Shown here: positions 45,456 through 53,436 of the stretch, one piece after another
Layout of the letters: each line of letters starts with the position of its first letter
Numbering within the stretch: position 1 is the stretch's first letter
Assembly (NCBI RefSeq): GCF_002127215.1
Contig: NZ_NFUT01000004.1
Location: 234,592 to 298,591, forward strand
Source of the DNA: Hydrogenophaga sp. IBVHS2
GTDB lineage: Bacteria; Pseudomonadota; Gammaproteobacteria; Burkholderiales; Burkholderiaceae_C
Reading direction: 5' to 3'
DNA length: 64,000 nucleotides
Translations under genes and position numbers: made by a program
The notes under the pieces: generated by a model
The model's input: only the letters and a program-made list of their open reading frames with translations
Told to the model about the DNA's origin: nothing
Databases searched by the model: none

Positions 45456-48245
45456 ATGACGGCCCGTCATCTCCCCGGTTCCCCTCTTGACACCGCTGCG
45501 CTGTCAGCGGCTGTAACACCCGTTCGCACCGGGTGCGATGCCGCGCACAGCCGCTTCGTGCAGCGGGTGCGGCGCCGCTACGAAGCGGAGCTGGCCTGCC
45601 TGCCCCCGGGCATGCCGCGGCGCGCTGCCATGCAGCAGGCCCTGGAGGCCCTGGTGGAGCGCGGCCATGCCCGGGGTGCCGCGCTGCGGGTGCTGCGCCA
45701 GCTGGTGCTGGAGCGGCTGGCGGTGCTGGACTGCGAATGGTCAGCTCCCCTGAGCGACGTGACCCTGGCCGTGACCGAGCTGGCCGAACTGGCGCTGGAC
45801 GAAGCCTGCGCACTGGCCTTTGCCGATCTCGATGCCCAGCATGGCGCCCCGCTGATGCACGACGGCCGTCGGGCTGCGCTGTGGGTCATCGGCATGGGCA
45901 AGCTGGGCGCGCGCGAGCTCAATGTGTCGAGCGACATCGACCTGATCTACGTGTACGAGCAGGACGGCGAGACCGCCGGCAACAGCGAAGGTCGCCAGCG
46001 CATCAGCCACCACGAATACTTTGCCAAGGCGGTGCGCCACATCTTCAACACGGTGGGCGAGACCACCGAGCACGGCCAGGTGTTCCGGGTCGATCTGGCC
46101 CTGCGGCCCAACGGCAACTCGGGGCCGAGCGCCCTCTCGCTGGGTGCGCTGGAGGAGTACTTCGTGGTGCAGGGGCGGGAGTGGGAACGCTTTGCCTGGC
46201 TCAAGAGCCGGGTGATCGCGCCGCGCGCCACCATCGACGGCGGCAGCGCCCAGGCCCTGCGGGGCGTGGTGCTGCCCTTCGTGTTCCGCCGCTACCTCGA
46301 CTACGGCGTGTTCGAGGCGCTGCGGGCGCTGCACCGGCAGATCCGCGACCATGCCGCCAAGCGCGCGGCCGGTCACCCGGGTCGGGCCAACGACGTCAAG
46401 CTCTCGCGCGGCGGCATCCGCGAAATCGAATTCACCGTGCAGCTGCTGCAGGTGGTGCGCGGCGGCCAGTTCCCGGAACTGCGCACCCGCCCCACGCTGG
46501 ACGCGCTGCAGCGGGTGGCCAAGGCCGGACTGATGCCGGCCACCACGGCACAGGCGCTGGCCGAGGCCTACAGCTTCCTGCGCCGGGTGGAGCACCGCGT
46601 CCAGTACCTGGACGACCAGCAGACCCATGTGCTGCCCACGCGCGACGACGACCTGGCCTGGCTGGCCACCAGCATGGGCTACCCCACCGTGGCCGGCTTC
46701 CTGCACGCGCTGGACGCACACCGGGAGGTGGTGGCCGAGGAATTCGACATCCTGCTGGGCGGACCGGCCAAGGGCCAGTGCAGCGGCAAGGGCTGCGCCG
46801 GCAACCGCGCCGACAGCACGAATCCGGGCACCGACCTGCAGGCGGTGCTGCCCACGCTGCCACGGGAACTGGCCGAGCGGGTGGCGCAGTGGAGCACCCA
46901 CCCCCGCGTGCTGGCCCTGCGCGAAGACACCCGCAGCCGGCTGGTGCGGCTGGTGCAGCGCACCGGTGCCTGGATCGACGAGGGCCGGGTGAGCGAGCAG
47001 GCCGCGCTGCGCATGGCCGACTGGATCGAACCGCTGCTGCGCCGCGAAAGCTATCTGGCCCTGCTGCAGGAACGCCCCTCGGTGCACGAGCGCCTGCTGC
47101 GCCTGCTGGGCGCGGCCCGCTGGCCCGCACGCTACCTGCTGCAGCACCCGGGCGTGATCGACGAACTGGCCAGCCAGCAGCTGCTGGCCGAACGGTTCGA
47201 CCCGGCCCAGTTCGAGGCCGACCTCGAGGACCGCCGCGCCTCTTTGCGGCGCACCGGCGAGGACGACGAGGAGGCCCTGCTCAACCTGCTGCGCCGGGCC
47301 CACCATGCCGAGGTGTTCCGCACCCTGGCCCGCGACGTCGAGGGCGTGCTGACGGTCGAACAGGTGGCGGACGACCTGTCCTCGCTGGCCGACACCATGC
47401 TGGCGCTCACCGCCCGCTGGTGCTGGCAGCGACTGAAGAACCGGCACCGCGACGAGCCGTCGATGGCGGTCATCGGCTACGGCAAGCTCGGCGGCAAGGA
47501 GCTGGGCTACGGCAGCGATCTGGACATCGTCTTCGTGTACGACGACCCGCACGATAACGCGGCCGAGATCTATGCGGCCTTCGTGCGCAAGATGATCAAC
47601 TGGATGACGGTGAAGACCGGCGAGGGTGACCTCTACGAGATCGACACCGCCCTGCGGCCCAACGGCAACTCCGGACTGCTGGTGACCAGCCTGGACGCTT
47701 ACGCCCAGTACCAGCAGCAGCGCGGCAGCAACGCGGCCTGGACCTGGGAGCACCAGGCCATGACGCGTGCCCGCTGCGTGCTGGGCAGCCCCGCCATGCA
47801 CCAGCGCTTCGACCAGATCCGCGAATCGGTCATCACCGCCCCGCGCGAGGCGATCGATCTGGCGCGCGAGATCGTGAGCATGCGCGGCAAGGTGCGTCAG
47901 GCCCATCCGGTGCGCGGCGGCGGCTTCGACGTGAAGCACAGCCCGGGCGGCATGGTCGATGTGGAGTTCGTGGTGCAGTACCTGGTTCTGCTGCATGCCA
48001 CCGCCCACACCGAACTGCGCCTGAACACCGGCAACATCCACCTGCTGCGCCGGGCCGAAGCGGCCGGGCTGCTGCCGCCCGGCATGGGCGCTGCGGCAGC
48101 CGACGCCTACCGCGAGCTGAGGCAGGTCCAGCACCGTGCCCGGCTGGACGAGACCACCACCCAGGTGGATCCGGCCAGCACCGAGCACGCGGCGGCGGCG
48201 GTGCGCGCCCTGTGGCAGCAGGTGCTGGGCCACGTGGTCCCATGA
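45456..48245 (+). CDS. glnE: Bifunctional glutamine synthetase adenylyltransferase/deadenylase
   Basis: A 929-residue enzyme that adenylylates and de-adenylylates glutamine synthetase according to PII state. Two nucleotidyltransferase domains are visible, each with the duplicated signature: MGKLGARELNVSSDIDLIYVYE near residue 150 and YGKLGGKELGYGSDLDIVFVYDD near 670. Both keep the metal-binding Asp pair. A short Cys/Gly-rich linker (CSGKGCAGNRADS) sits between the halves near residue 445. No ribosome binding site is evident before the ATG at 45456. The stop overlaps the next gene's start (ATGA). Confidence 0.96.
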   Translation: MTARHLPGSPLDTAALSAAVTPVRTGCDAAHSRFVQRVRRRYEAELACLPPGMPRRAAMQQALEALVERGHARGAALRVLRQLVLERLAVLDCEWSAPLSDVTLAVTELAELALDEACALAFADLDAQHGAPLMHDGRRAALWVIGMGKLGARELNVSSDIDLIYVYEQDGETAGNSEGRQRISHHEYFAKAVRHIFNTVGETTEHGQVFRVDLALRPNGNSGPSALSLGALEEYFVVQGREWERFAWLKSRVIAPRATIDGGSAQALRGVVLPFVFRRYLDYGVFEALRALHRQIRDHAAKRAAGHPGRANDVKLSRGGIREIEFTVQLLQVVRGGQFPELRTRPTLDALQRVAKAGLMPATTAQALAEAYSFLRRVEHRVQYLDDQQTHVLPTRDDDLAWLATSMGYPTVAGFLHALDAHREVVAEEFDILLGGPAKGQCSGKGCAGNRADSTNPGTDLQAVLPTLPRELAERVAQWSTHPRVLALREDTRSRLVRLVQRTGAWIDEGRVSEQAALRMADWIEPLLRRESYLALLQERPSVHERLLRLLGAARWPARYLLQHPGVIDELASQQLLAERFDPAQFEADLEDRRASLRRTGEDDEEALLNLLRRAHHAEVFRTLARDVEGVLTVEQVADDLSSLADTMLALTARWCWQRLKNRHRDEPSMAVIGYGKLGGKELGYGSDLDIVFVYDDPHDNAAEIYAAFVRKMINWMTVKTGEGDLYEIDTALRPNGNSGLLVTSLDAYAQYQQQRGSNAAWTWEHQAMTRARCVLGSPAMHQRFDQIRESVITAPREAIDLAREIVSMRGKVRQAHPVRGGGFDVKHSPGGMVDVEFVVQYLVLLHATAHTELRLNTGNIHLLRRAEAAGLLPPGMGAAAADAYRELRQVQHRARLDETTTQVDPASTEHAAAAVRALWQQVLGHVVP

Positions 48246-48862
48246 AGGCCTCGCGCGGCTGGCTGCTGCTGTGCGCCTTGCACGGTGTGGCCAGCATGCT
48301 GCTGTGGTGGGCGCGTGAGCCGGCGCTTGCCGCCCTCACCTGGCGTGCCGACGCCTGGGACCGCCAGCCCTGGACGCTGTGGACCCACGCCTGGGTGCAC
48401 GCGTCGACGCCCGAACTCATCTCGCATCAGGTCGGGCTGGGCATGCTCACCTTGCTGGCCTGGGTGCTGCGTCCGCCCCGCGAAGCCACCGCCGCCTGGC
48501 TGCTGTGCTGGCCGCTGGTGCCGCTGTGCCTGCCGCTGTGGCCTCACATCGGCCATGCCAGCGGTCTGTCCGGTGTGCTGCATGCGGGCGTGCTGGTGCT
48601 GGCCGTGATGCTCCTGACGCGCCGCATCGCGGTGCCCAAGGCGCGTCGCTGGGGGGCGCTGCTGCTGGTGGCCATGCTGGCCAAGCTGGCGCTGGAGCGG
48701 CCGTGGCTCTACCCGGTGGTGTGGGACCCGGGCAATGAAACCTCGGTGGTGCAGGCGGCCCACCTGGTGGGGGCGGCCTGGGGTCTGCTGCTGGGGCTGC
48801 TGGCCAGCCTCAGCTGGCGGTGGCCGCGGCCGGCACGGCGAGCGACTTCCGGAACCGGTTGA
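48242..48862 (+). CDS. rrtA: Rhomboid-type intramembrane protease, rhombosortase-like
   Basis: A 206-residue membrane protein with about six helices. The rhomboid active site is seen as GLSGVLH (108-114; nucleophile S110, and H114) and the second histidine H174 in QAAHLVGAAWG. The GLSG-xLH pattern and small size are those of rhombosortases, which process proteins with a GlyGly-CTERM tail. No such substrate is encoded in this window. The gene is translationally coupled to glnE, and its last 53 bases overlap the opposing ferritin-like gene. Confidence 0.78.
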   Translation: MKASRGWLLLCALHGVASMLLWWAREPALAALTWRADAWDRQPWTLWTHAWVHASTPELISHQVGLGMLTLLAWVLRPPREATAAWLLCWPLVPLCLPLWPHIGHASGLSGVLHAGVLVLAVMLLTRRIAVPKARRWGALLLVAMLAKLALERPWLYPVVWDPGNETSVVQAAHLVGAAWGLLLGLLASLSWRWPRPARRATSGTG

Positions 48863-49661
48863 GTTCCTGCACCGTCTTGAAGCTGCTGTCCATCAGCAGG
48901 CTCATGTTGTGCAGGATGCGCTCGACCACCTTGGTCTCCCAGACCGCGTCGAAATGGATCTGGCTGTCCAGCCAGCGCTCCAGCCACTCGGGATCGGGCA
49001 GGCGGCTCTGGATGGTGTCGTTGGGGAACAGCGCCTTGTTGACGTGCAGGTTGGTCGGGTGCAGCGCCTGGGCCGTGCGGCGGGCGCTGGCCATCAGCAC
49101 TCCGACCTTGGCAAAGGCCGACCGGGCCTCGTCGCCGAACTTGGCAATGGCCCGCTTCATGTAGCGCAGGTAGGCGCCGCCATGGCGGGCTTCGTCCTGG
49201 CTGAGGGTCTGGTAGATGTGCTTGATGACCGGCTCGGTGTGCCATTCGCTGGCACGGCGGTACCAGTGGTTCAGGCGGATCTCGCCGCAGAAGTGCAGCA
49301 TGAGGGTTTCCAGCGCGGGGGCCGGGTCGAACTCGAAGCGGATCTGGTGCAGCTCTTCCTCGGTGGGCACCAGCTCGGGCCGGAACCGGCGCAGGTATTC
49401 CATGAGCACCAGCGAATGCTTCTGCTCCTCGAAGAACCAGATCGACATGAAGGCCGAGAAATCGGAGTCGTCGCGGTTGTCGCGCAGGAACATCTCGGTG
49501 GCCGGCAGCGCAGCCCACTCGGTGATGGCGTTCATCTTGATGGTCTGCGCCTGTTCGTCGGTGAGCAGGCCGGCATCGAAACGGTCCCAGGGGATGTCCT
49601 TGTCCATGTCCCAGCGGACCGATTCGAGTTGTTTGAAGAGTTCGGGGTACAGCATGTTCAT
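48810..49661 (-). CDS. Ferritin-like di-iron protein
   Basis: A 283-residue helical protein with di-iron ligands spaced as in the ferritin/acyl-ACP desaturase superfamily: E48 or E56, E79-x-x-H82 (FEEQKH), E127, and E157-x-x-H160 (SQDEARHGG). There is no signal peptide. It may store iron, act as oxidase or desaturate a lipid chain; the sequence alone does not decide. AAGGA precedes the start. It lies 47 bp after the photolyase gene on the same strand and could be the last gene of the light-response operon. Confidence 0.75.
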   Translation of the reverse strand: MNMLYPELFKQLESVRWDMDKDIPWDRFDAGLLTDEQAQTIKMNAITEWAALPATEMFLRDNRDDSDFSAFMSIWFFEEQKHSLVLMEYLRRFRPELVPTEEELHQIRFEFDPAPALETLMLHFCGEIRLNHWYRRASEWHTEPVIKHIYQTLSQDEARHGGAYLRYMKRAIAKFGDEARSAFAKVGVLMASARRTAQALHPTNLHVNKALFPNDTIQSRLPDPEWLERWLDSQIHFDAVWETKVVERILHNMSLLMDSSFKTVQELNRFRKSLAVPAAATAS

Positions 49662-49708
49662 CCTTCGAAAGCCGCCGCAATTTTAGGCGGTTGCCTGTGT
49701 CAACGGTC

Positions 49709-51262
49709 TTAAATCGAGTCCAGGCGGTCCAGCAGGTACGCGGCGTGCGTCCGGATGGATGCGCGGGTGGCGTCGTCGAGCTTCTGCAGGTTCTTCACCA
49801 TCAGCGCCGTGCGGGGGCTGGCGGCCAGTTCGGTTTCGTGCCGGTCCAGAAAGTTCCAGTACAGCGTGGTGACCGGGCAGGCCCCCTCGCCGCTGCGCTG
49901 GGCCGGGGCGTAGGCGCAGCCCTTGCAGTAATTGCTCATGCGGTCGATGTACTGGCCGCTGGCCACATAGGGCTTGCTGGTGAAGCGCCCGCCGTTGGCG
50001 AACAGCGCCATGCCCGCGACGTTGGGCAGCTCGACCCATTCGATGGCATCCACGTAAACGGCCAGGTACCAGTCGGCCACCTGCTGCGGCGAGAGTTCGG
50101 CCAGCAGGGCGAACTGCCCGGTGACCATGAGCCGCTGGATGTGGTGGGCGTAACCGTGCTTCAGGGTCTGTCCGATGGTGTCGCGCATGCAGGCCATGCG
50201 GGTGTTGCCGGTCCAGTACCAGGCCGGCAGCGGGCGCGCGTGGCCGTAGTGGTTGGCCTCGCGCAGGCCGGGCATGTCCATCCAGTACACGCCGCGGATG
50301 AACTCGCGCCAGCCCAGGATCTGGCGGATGAATCCTTCCACCGCCGCCAGCGGCAGGTTCTTCTCGCGCCACGCGGTCTCGGCCGCCGCGATCACCTCGC
50401 GCGGATCGATGAGGTGCAGGTTGAGCGCCACCGACAGCAGCGAATGCCAGCCGAACGGGGTGTCGGTCCACATGGCGTCCTGGTAAGCGCCGAAGGCGAT
50501 CAGGCGCTCGTCGATGAAACGGTGCAGCGCCTGGCGCGCCTGCTCGGGCGTGACCGGCCAGCCGAATTCGCTCAATGAGCCCGGATGATCCGGGAACTGG
50601 CGCTGAACCAGGGCCAGCACCTCGCGGGTGATGGCGTCGGGCTCGAAGCGGGCCGGCTCCGGAATCCAGCCCGGACCCGCCTTGGGAAAGCTCTTGCGGT
50701 TGTCGGCATCGAAGTTCCACTGACCGCCTGCAGGCTCCTTGCCCTCCATCAGCACGCCGTGCTCGCGCCGCATCTCGCGGTAGAAGAACTCCATGCGCCA
50801 TTCCTTGCGCCCCTGGGCCCAGCGGGCGAAGCGGGCGCGGCTGCACAGGAAGTGGGTGTCCTCGTGCCAGTGCAGCGGCACCCCGGCCGCGCGGGCCGCT
50901 GCCTCGATGCCCTGCTGGAGGCGCCATTCGCCGGCCTCGCAGGCCTGCACCGCCTGCGGTTGGAGTTCGGCCAGCATGGCCTGCAGGCGCTCGGGCAGAC
51001 CGGGCCGATCGGCGTGGGCCGGGTCGTCGAGCCCGATGTAGGTCAGCGGCCAGCCCCGGGACTGCAGTTCGGCCCGGAAGTGCCGCATGGCCGACAGGAA
51101 CAGCGCAATGCGGGCCGGATGGCTCCAGACCGCCGTGGCCTCGCCGGGGGCCTCGATCATGAGCACGCGGTCCTGCGCCGGATCGAAGCCGGCCAGGGCC
51201 GGGTTGCCGGCCCAGAGCTGGTCGCCCAGCACCAGGACCAGGTGGCGGATGGCGCCGCTCAT
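49709..51262 (-). CDS. phrB: Iron-sulfur bacterial cryptochrome/photolyase (PhrB class)
   Basis: A 517-residue flavoprotein of the FeS-BCP group, (6-4) photolyases carrying a 4Fe-4S cluster. The N-terminal antenna domain ([12 protein letters not shown]) and the C-terminal FAD domain ([45 protein letters not shown]) are clear. Four cysteines, C358, C446, C449 and C462, have the same spacing (88, 3, 13) as the cluster ligands of Agrobacterium PhrB. The start overlaps the DUF2256 stop (ATGA). It should repair UV lesions using blue light. Confidence 0.95.
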   Translation of the reverse strand: MSGAIRHLVLVLGDQLWAGNPALAGFDPAQDRVLMIEAPGEATAVWSHPARIALFLSAMRHFRAELQSRGWPLTYIGLDDPAHADRPGLPERLQAMLAELQPQAVQACEAGEWRLQQGIEAAARAAGVPLHWHEDTHFLCSRARFARWAQGRKEWRMEFFYREMRREHGVLMEGKEPAGGQWNFDADNRKSFPKAGPGWIPEPARFEPDAITREVLALVQRQFPDHPGSLSEFGWPVTPEQARQALHRFIDERLIAFGAYQDAMWTDTPFGWHSLLSVALNLHLIDPREVIAAAETAWREKNLPLAAVEGFIRQILGWREFIRGVYWMDMPGLREANHYGHARPLPAWYWTGNTRMACMRDTIGQTLKHGYAHHIQRLMVTGQFALLAELSPQQVADWYLAVYVDAIEWVELPNVAGMALFANGGRFTSKPYVASGQYIDRMSNYCKGCAYAPAQRSGEGACPVTTLYWNFLDRHETELAASPRTALMVKNLQKLDDATRASIRTHAAYLLDRLDSI

Positions 51263-51429
51263 GGCGCGGGACGGCGGGCCGCGTCGGCGCGGCAGCGGTC
51301 GCTGCAGTACCTGACCTGCTCCCAGGTGCGTTCCCACTTCTTGCGCCAGGTCATGGGACGTCCGCACGCCGCACAGGGCTTGCTGGGCAGGCTGGCCTTG
51401 TTGCCGCGGAAACCCGATTCGCGGCTCAT
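51259..51429 (-). CDS. DUF2256 small zinc-finger-like protein
   Basis: A 56-residue protein with C19-x2-C22 and C42-x3-C46 ([26 protein letters not shown]), the hallmark of DUF2256, which is commonly encoded next to photolyases. The four cysteines probably bind zinc. Both ends overlap neighbours by ATGA: its start with the MerR stop (51426-51429) and its stop with the photolyase start (51259-51262). The function is unknown; the conserved linkage suggests help in photolyase assembly or DNA binding. Confidence 0.9.
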   Translation of the reverse strand: MSRESGFRGNKASLPSKPCAACGRPMTWRKKWERTWEQVRYCSDRCRADAARRPAP

Positions 51430-52403
51430 GCGGGCTGCCCGGCCTCGGCCCGCCAGCGCGAGACCGCCAGGGGGATGTCCTGCAGCCGGCCCAGGGGCCA
51501 GTAACCCCGGCCGCCCGATGCCGCGCCCGGACGGCCGCGCACCGGCTTGTACAGCGCCGGACAGGATCCGCCGACCCAGATCTCGACGCCCGGCGGCAGC
51601 ATCTCCCGCAACTGATCCAGCGCCGCCCGCACATCACGCGGGTTCTGCGCGGCGGTGAAGCTCAGCGCCACCACGTCGGCCTGGGCGGCCGCCACCGCGT
51701 TCACCAGGTCGGGGATGGGGGTCTGCACCCCCAGCGGCACGGTGTGGCAGCCCTCGAGCACCATGAAGCACTCGGCCATCAGCAGCCCCAGGCCGTGCTG
51801 CTCCCCCGGCAGGGTGGTCATCAGCACGCGGGGTGGCCGGGCGGGCGGCTGCAGCGCCACCATGGCATGGCGCAGGGTGCCCTGCACCACCTCGGTGTAG
51901 AGATGTTCCTCGTGCACCGCCAGGCGGCCTTCCAGCCACGACTGGCCCACCAGCACGTTCATGGGGGCCACGCCCTCGATGAGCGAGCGGGCCAGACCGC
52001 GTTCATTGATCATGCGCACCAGCGCCTGCCGCAGCCCGGCCGCATCCTGGCGGCGCAGCAGGTCGAGCCAGGGGTGGACGTCGACGCTGCCACCGGAACT
52101 TTCGCCGGGCTGCATCTGACGGGCGTCCGGCTGCGTATTGCTGGAGGAGAGGGCCAGCAACCGCTCCAGCGACAGGGGAACGATCTGCCCGGGCCGGTGT
52201 CCGGCGTCGATGAGCCGGCGGATGTGGCGCAGCCGGGTGAGGTCGTCGTCGGTGTAACGGCGCTCCCCCAGGGCATCCCGCTGGGGCTGGGGGAATCCGT
52301 AGCGCCGCTCCCACACCCGCAGGGTGTCCTTGCCCAGGCCGGTGTCGCGCTCGACATCGGCAATGGTGTGTGGGGCCAAGGGCAGAGCGCTGTTATTTGT
52401 CAT
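51426..52403 (-). CDS. MerR-family regulator with B12-binding domain, CarH/LitR-like
   Basis: A 325-residue regulator. A MerR HTH occupies about 11-80 ([26 protein letters not shown]). A four-helix cap domain follows with the Wx9EH motif (W156, E166, H167), then a B12-binding Rossmann domain with ExHxxG (E201, H203, G206; [10 protein letters not shown]) and SFTAAQNP. In CarH/LitR, adenosylcobalamin in this site makes a light-sensitive repressor. The residue after the cap Trp is Leu157, whereas Thermus CarH has a His there that binds cobalt after illumination. It heads the DUF2256-photolyase operon and is divergent from the glutathione peroxidase gene. Confidence 0.9.
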   Translation of the reverse strand: MTNNSALPLAPHTIADVERDTGLGKDTLRVWERRYGFPQPQRDALGERRYTDDDLTRLRHIRRLIDAGHRPGQIVPLSLERLLALSSSNTQPDARQMQPGESSGGSVDVHPWLDLLRRQDAAGLRQALVRMINERGLARSLIEGVAPMNVLVGQSWLEGRLAVHEEHLYTEVVQGTLRHAMVALQPPARPPRVLMTTLPGEQHGLGLLMAECFMVLEGCHTVPLGVQTPIPDLVNAVAAAQADVVALSFTAAQNPRDVRAALDQLREMLPPGVEIWVGGSCPALYKPVRGRPGAASGGRGYWPLGRLQDIPLAVSRWRAEAGQPA

Positions 52404-52408
52404 GGACA

Positions 52409-52421
52409 ACCGATCACAATC
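52409..52421. promoter_or_regulatory. Candidate operator A of the B12/light regulator
   Basis: ACCGATCACAATC lies in the 42-bp region between the divergent regulator and peroxidase genes. The same motif with a 2-bp insertion recurs at 53090-53106 in front of the next operon. In addition CAACCGAT is repeated at 52407-52414 and 52440-52447, exactly 33 bp (three helical turns) apart. GGAGG at 52434-52438 is the peroxidase ribosome binding site. Confidence 0.45.
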
Positions 52422-52445
52422 GCGTCGCATTATGGAGGTCAACCG

Positions 52446-53090
52446 ATGAATTCACTGTATGAAGCGGGCCAATCCCGAGCAGCCCGTCATCGAATCGCCC
52501 GCCTGGGGGCTGCACTGACCGTCGCCCTGGCGGCCCTCGGCACCGTGCCTGCCAGCGCCCAGAACGCGCCGGCCCGCGCAACCGCCGGCACCGCAGCGGC
52601 CAACTGCCCGGCCGTGCTGCAGCACCGCTTCGACAGGCTGCAGGACGAAAAGCCCCAGAACCTGTGCCAGTACGCCGGCCAGGTGGTGCTGGTGGTCAAC
52701 ACGGCGAGCTTCTGCGGCTTCACCCAGCAGTACGGCGCACTGGAGTCCCTCTACAGCCAGTACAAGGACCGGGGCCTGGTGGTGCTGGGCTTTCCCACCA
52801 ACGATTTCGGTCGCCAGGAGCCCGGCAGCAATGCCTCCATCGCCGAATTCTGCGAAAGCACGTTCGGCGTGAAATTCCCGATGTTCACCAAGACCACGGT
52901 GGTGGGCACCGCCGCCAACCCGATGTACCAGCAGCTCGCCCAGCGCACCGGCCAGCGGCCGCAGTGGAACTTCCACAAGTACCTGATCGACCGCTCGGGG
53001 CAGGTGGTCAAGAGCTACGCCAGCTCGGTGGACCCGAAAGACCCCTCAATCCGGAAGGATATTGAGAAAATGTTGTCGGAGAAATCGTGA
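52446..53090 (+). CDS. Secreted glutathione peroxidase-family protein
   Basis: A 214-residue thiol peroxidase with an N-terminal signal peptide (hydrophobic 19-36, cleavage near ASA-QNA), so it should act in the periplasm against peroxides, perhaps lipid peroxides. The active-site Cys is C90 (NTASFCGFTQQY). The FPTNDFGRQEPG motif carries Asp120 where many relatives have Gln. W174-N175 (QWNFHKYL) completes the usual tetrad. GGAGG lies 7 bases before the ATG. Most bacterial family members are cytoplasmic, so export is notable. Confidence 0.9.
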   Translation: MNSLYEAGQSRAARHRIARLGAALTVALAALGTVPASAQNAPARATAGTAAANCPAVLQHRFDRLQDEKPQNLCQYAGQVVLVVNTASFCGFTQQYGALESLYSQYKDRGLVVLGFPTNDFGRQEPGSNASIAEFCESTFGVKFPMFTKTTVVGTAANPMYQQLAQRTGQRPQWNFHKYLIDRSGQVVKSYASSVDPKDPSIRKDIEKMLSEKS

Positions 53091-53117
53091 CCGATCAGTC
53101 ACAATCAGACCAATCAG
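53090..53117. promoter_or_regulatory. Candidate operator B: shared motif plus ATCAG direct repeats
   Basis: ACCGATCAGTCACAATC (53090-53106) matches operator A apart from an inserted GT. The stretch also holds three direct repeats, GATCAG at 53093, AATCAG at 53103 and AATCAG at 53112, spaced 10 and 9 bp. CarH-type proteins bind direct repeats of about 11 bp. The position suits control of the downstream lipid operon. Confidence 0.45.
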
Positions 53118-53185
53118 TTCAAATACACCCACGATCCGCTGCGGTTTGCCCCGCGGGGACGGGACATCACCCAGGAGCCTTTCGC

Positions 53186-53431
53186 ATGGTCTTGAACATC
53201 TGGCGGAACTTCCTCCATCGGGCGGCACTCCATGCCGTCATGGGTGGTGAGCCGGTGGGCAGCCATCCCCCGTTTTCCGAACTGCGAAGTCTGACGGCCC
53301 ACCCCGGTCGGTCTGCAATCCCGAGGCGTTTCTCCTCCTCCTCCCTCCCTCCCTTGTTCGTTTCGGGGCGCTTCGCAGTTCTTTCTTCTTCCGGTCGGCG
53401 CCTGGCGTTGGCCATCGGGGCCGCACGGTGA
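53186..53431 (+). CDS. Hypothetical 81-residue protein between peroxidase and lipid operon
   Basis: The frame MVLNIWRNFLHRAALHAVMGG starts at an ATG with AGGAG at 53173-53177, the best ribosome binding site in this gap. Its TGA overlaps a GTG that could start the next gene (GTGA, 53428-53431). The second half is Ser/Arg-rich and encoded by a pyrimidine-rich tract unlike normal coding sequence here. The gap (53091-53436, 346 bp) otherwise holds only candidate operator B and a CCCCGCGGGG palindrome at 53149-53158. It may be a small gene or just a 5' leader. Confidence 0.35.
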   Translation: MVLNIWRNFLHRAALHAVMGGEPVGSHPPFSELRSLTAHPGRSAIPRRFSSSSLPPLFVSGRFAVLSSSGRRLALAIGAAR

Positions 53432-53436
53432 CCGCC

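Noticed and set aside
49680..49703. A separate promoter for the ferritin-like gene (TTGACA on the minus strand at 49703-49698 with TAAAAT).
   Set aside because: The spacer is only 12 bp, and the -10 at the proper distance is GC-rich.
52403..52433. A MerR-type promoter for the peroxidase with 19-bp spacer (TGGACA and CATTAT).
   Set aside because: The -10 would lie directly against the GGAGG ribosome binding site, so transcription would start downstream of it.
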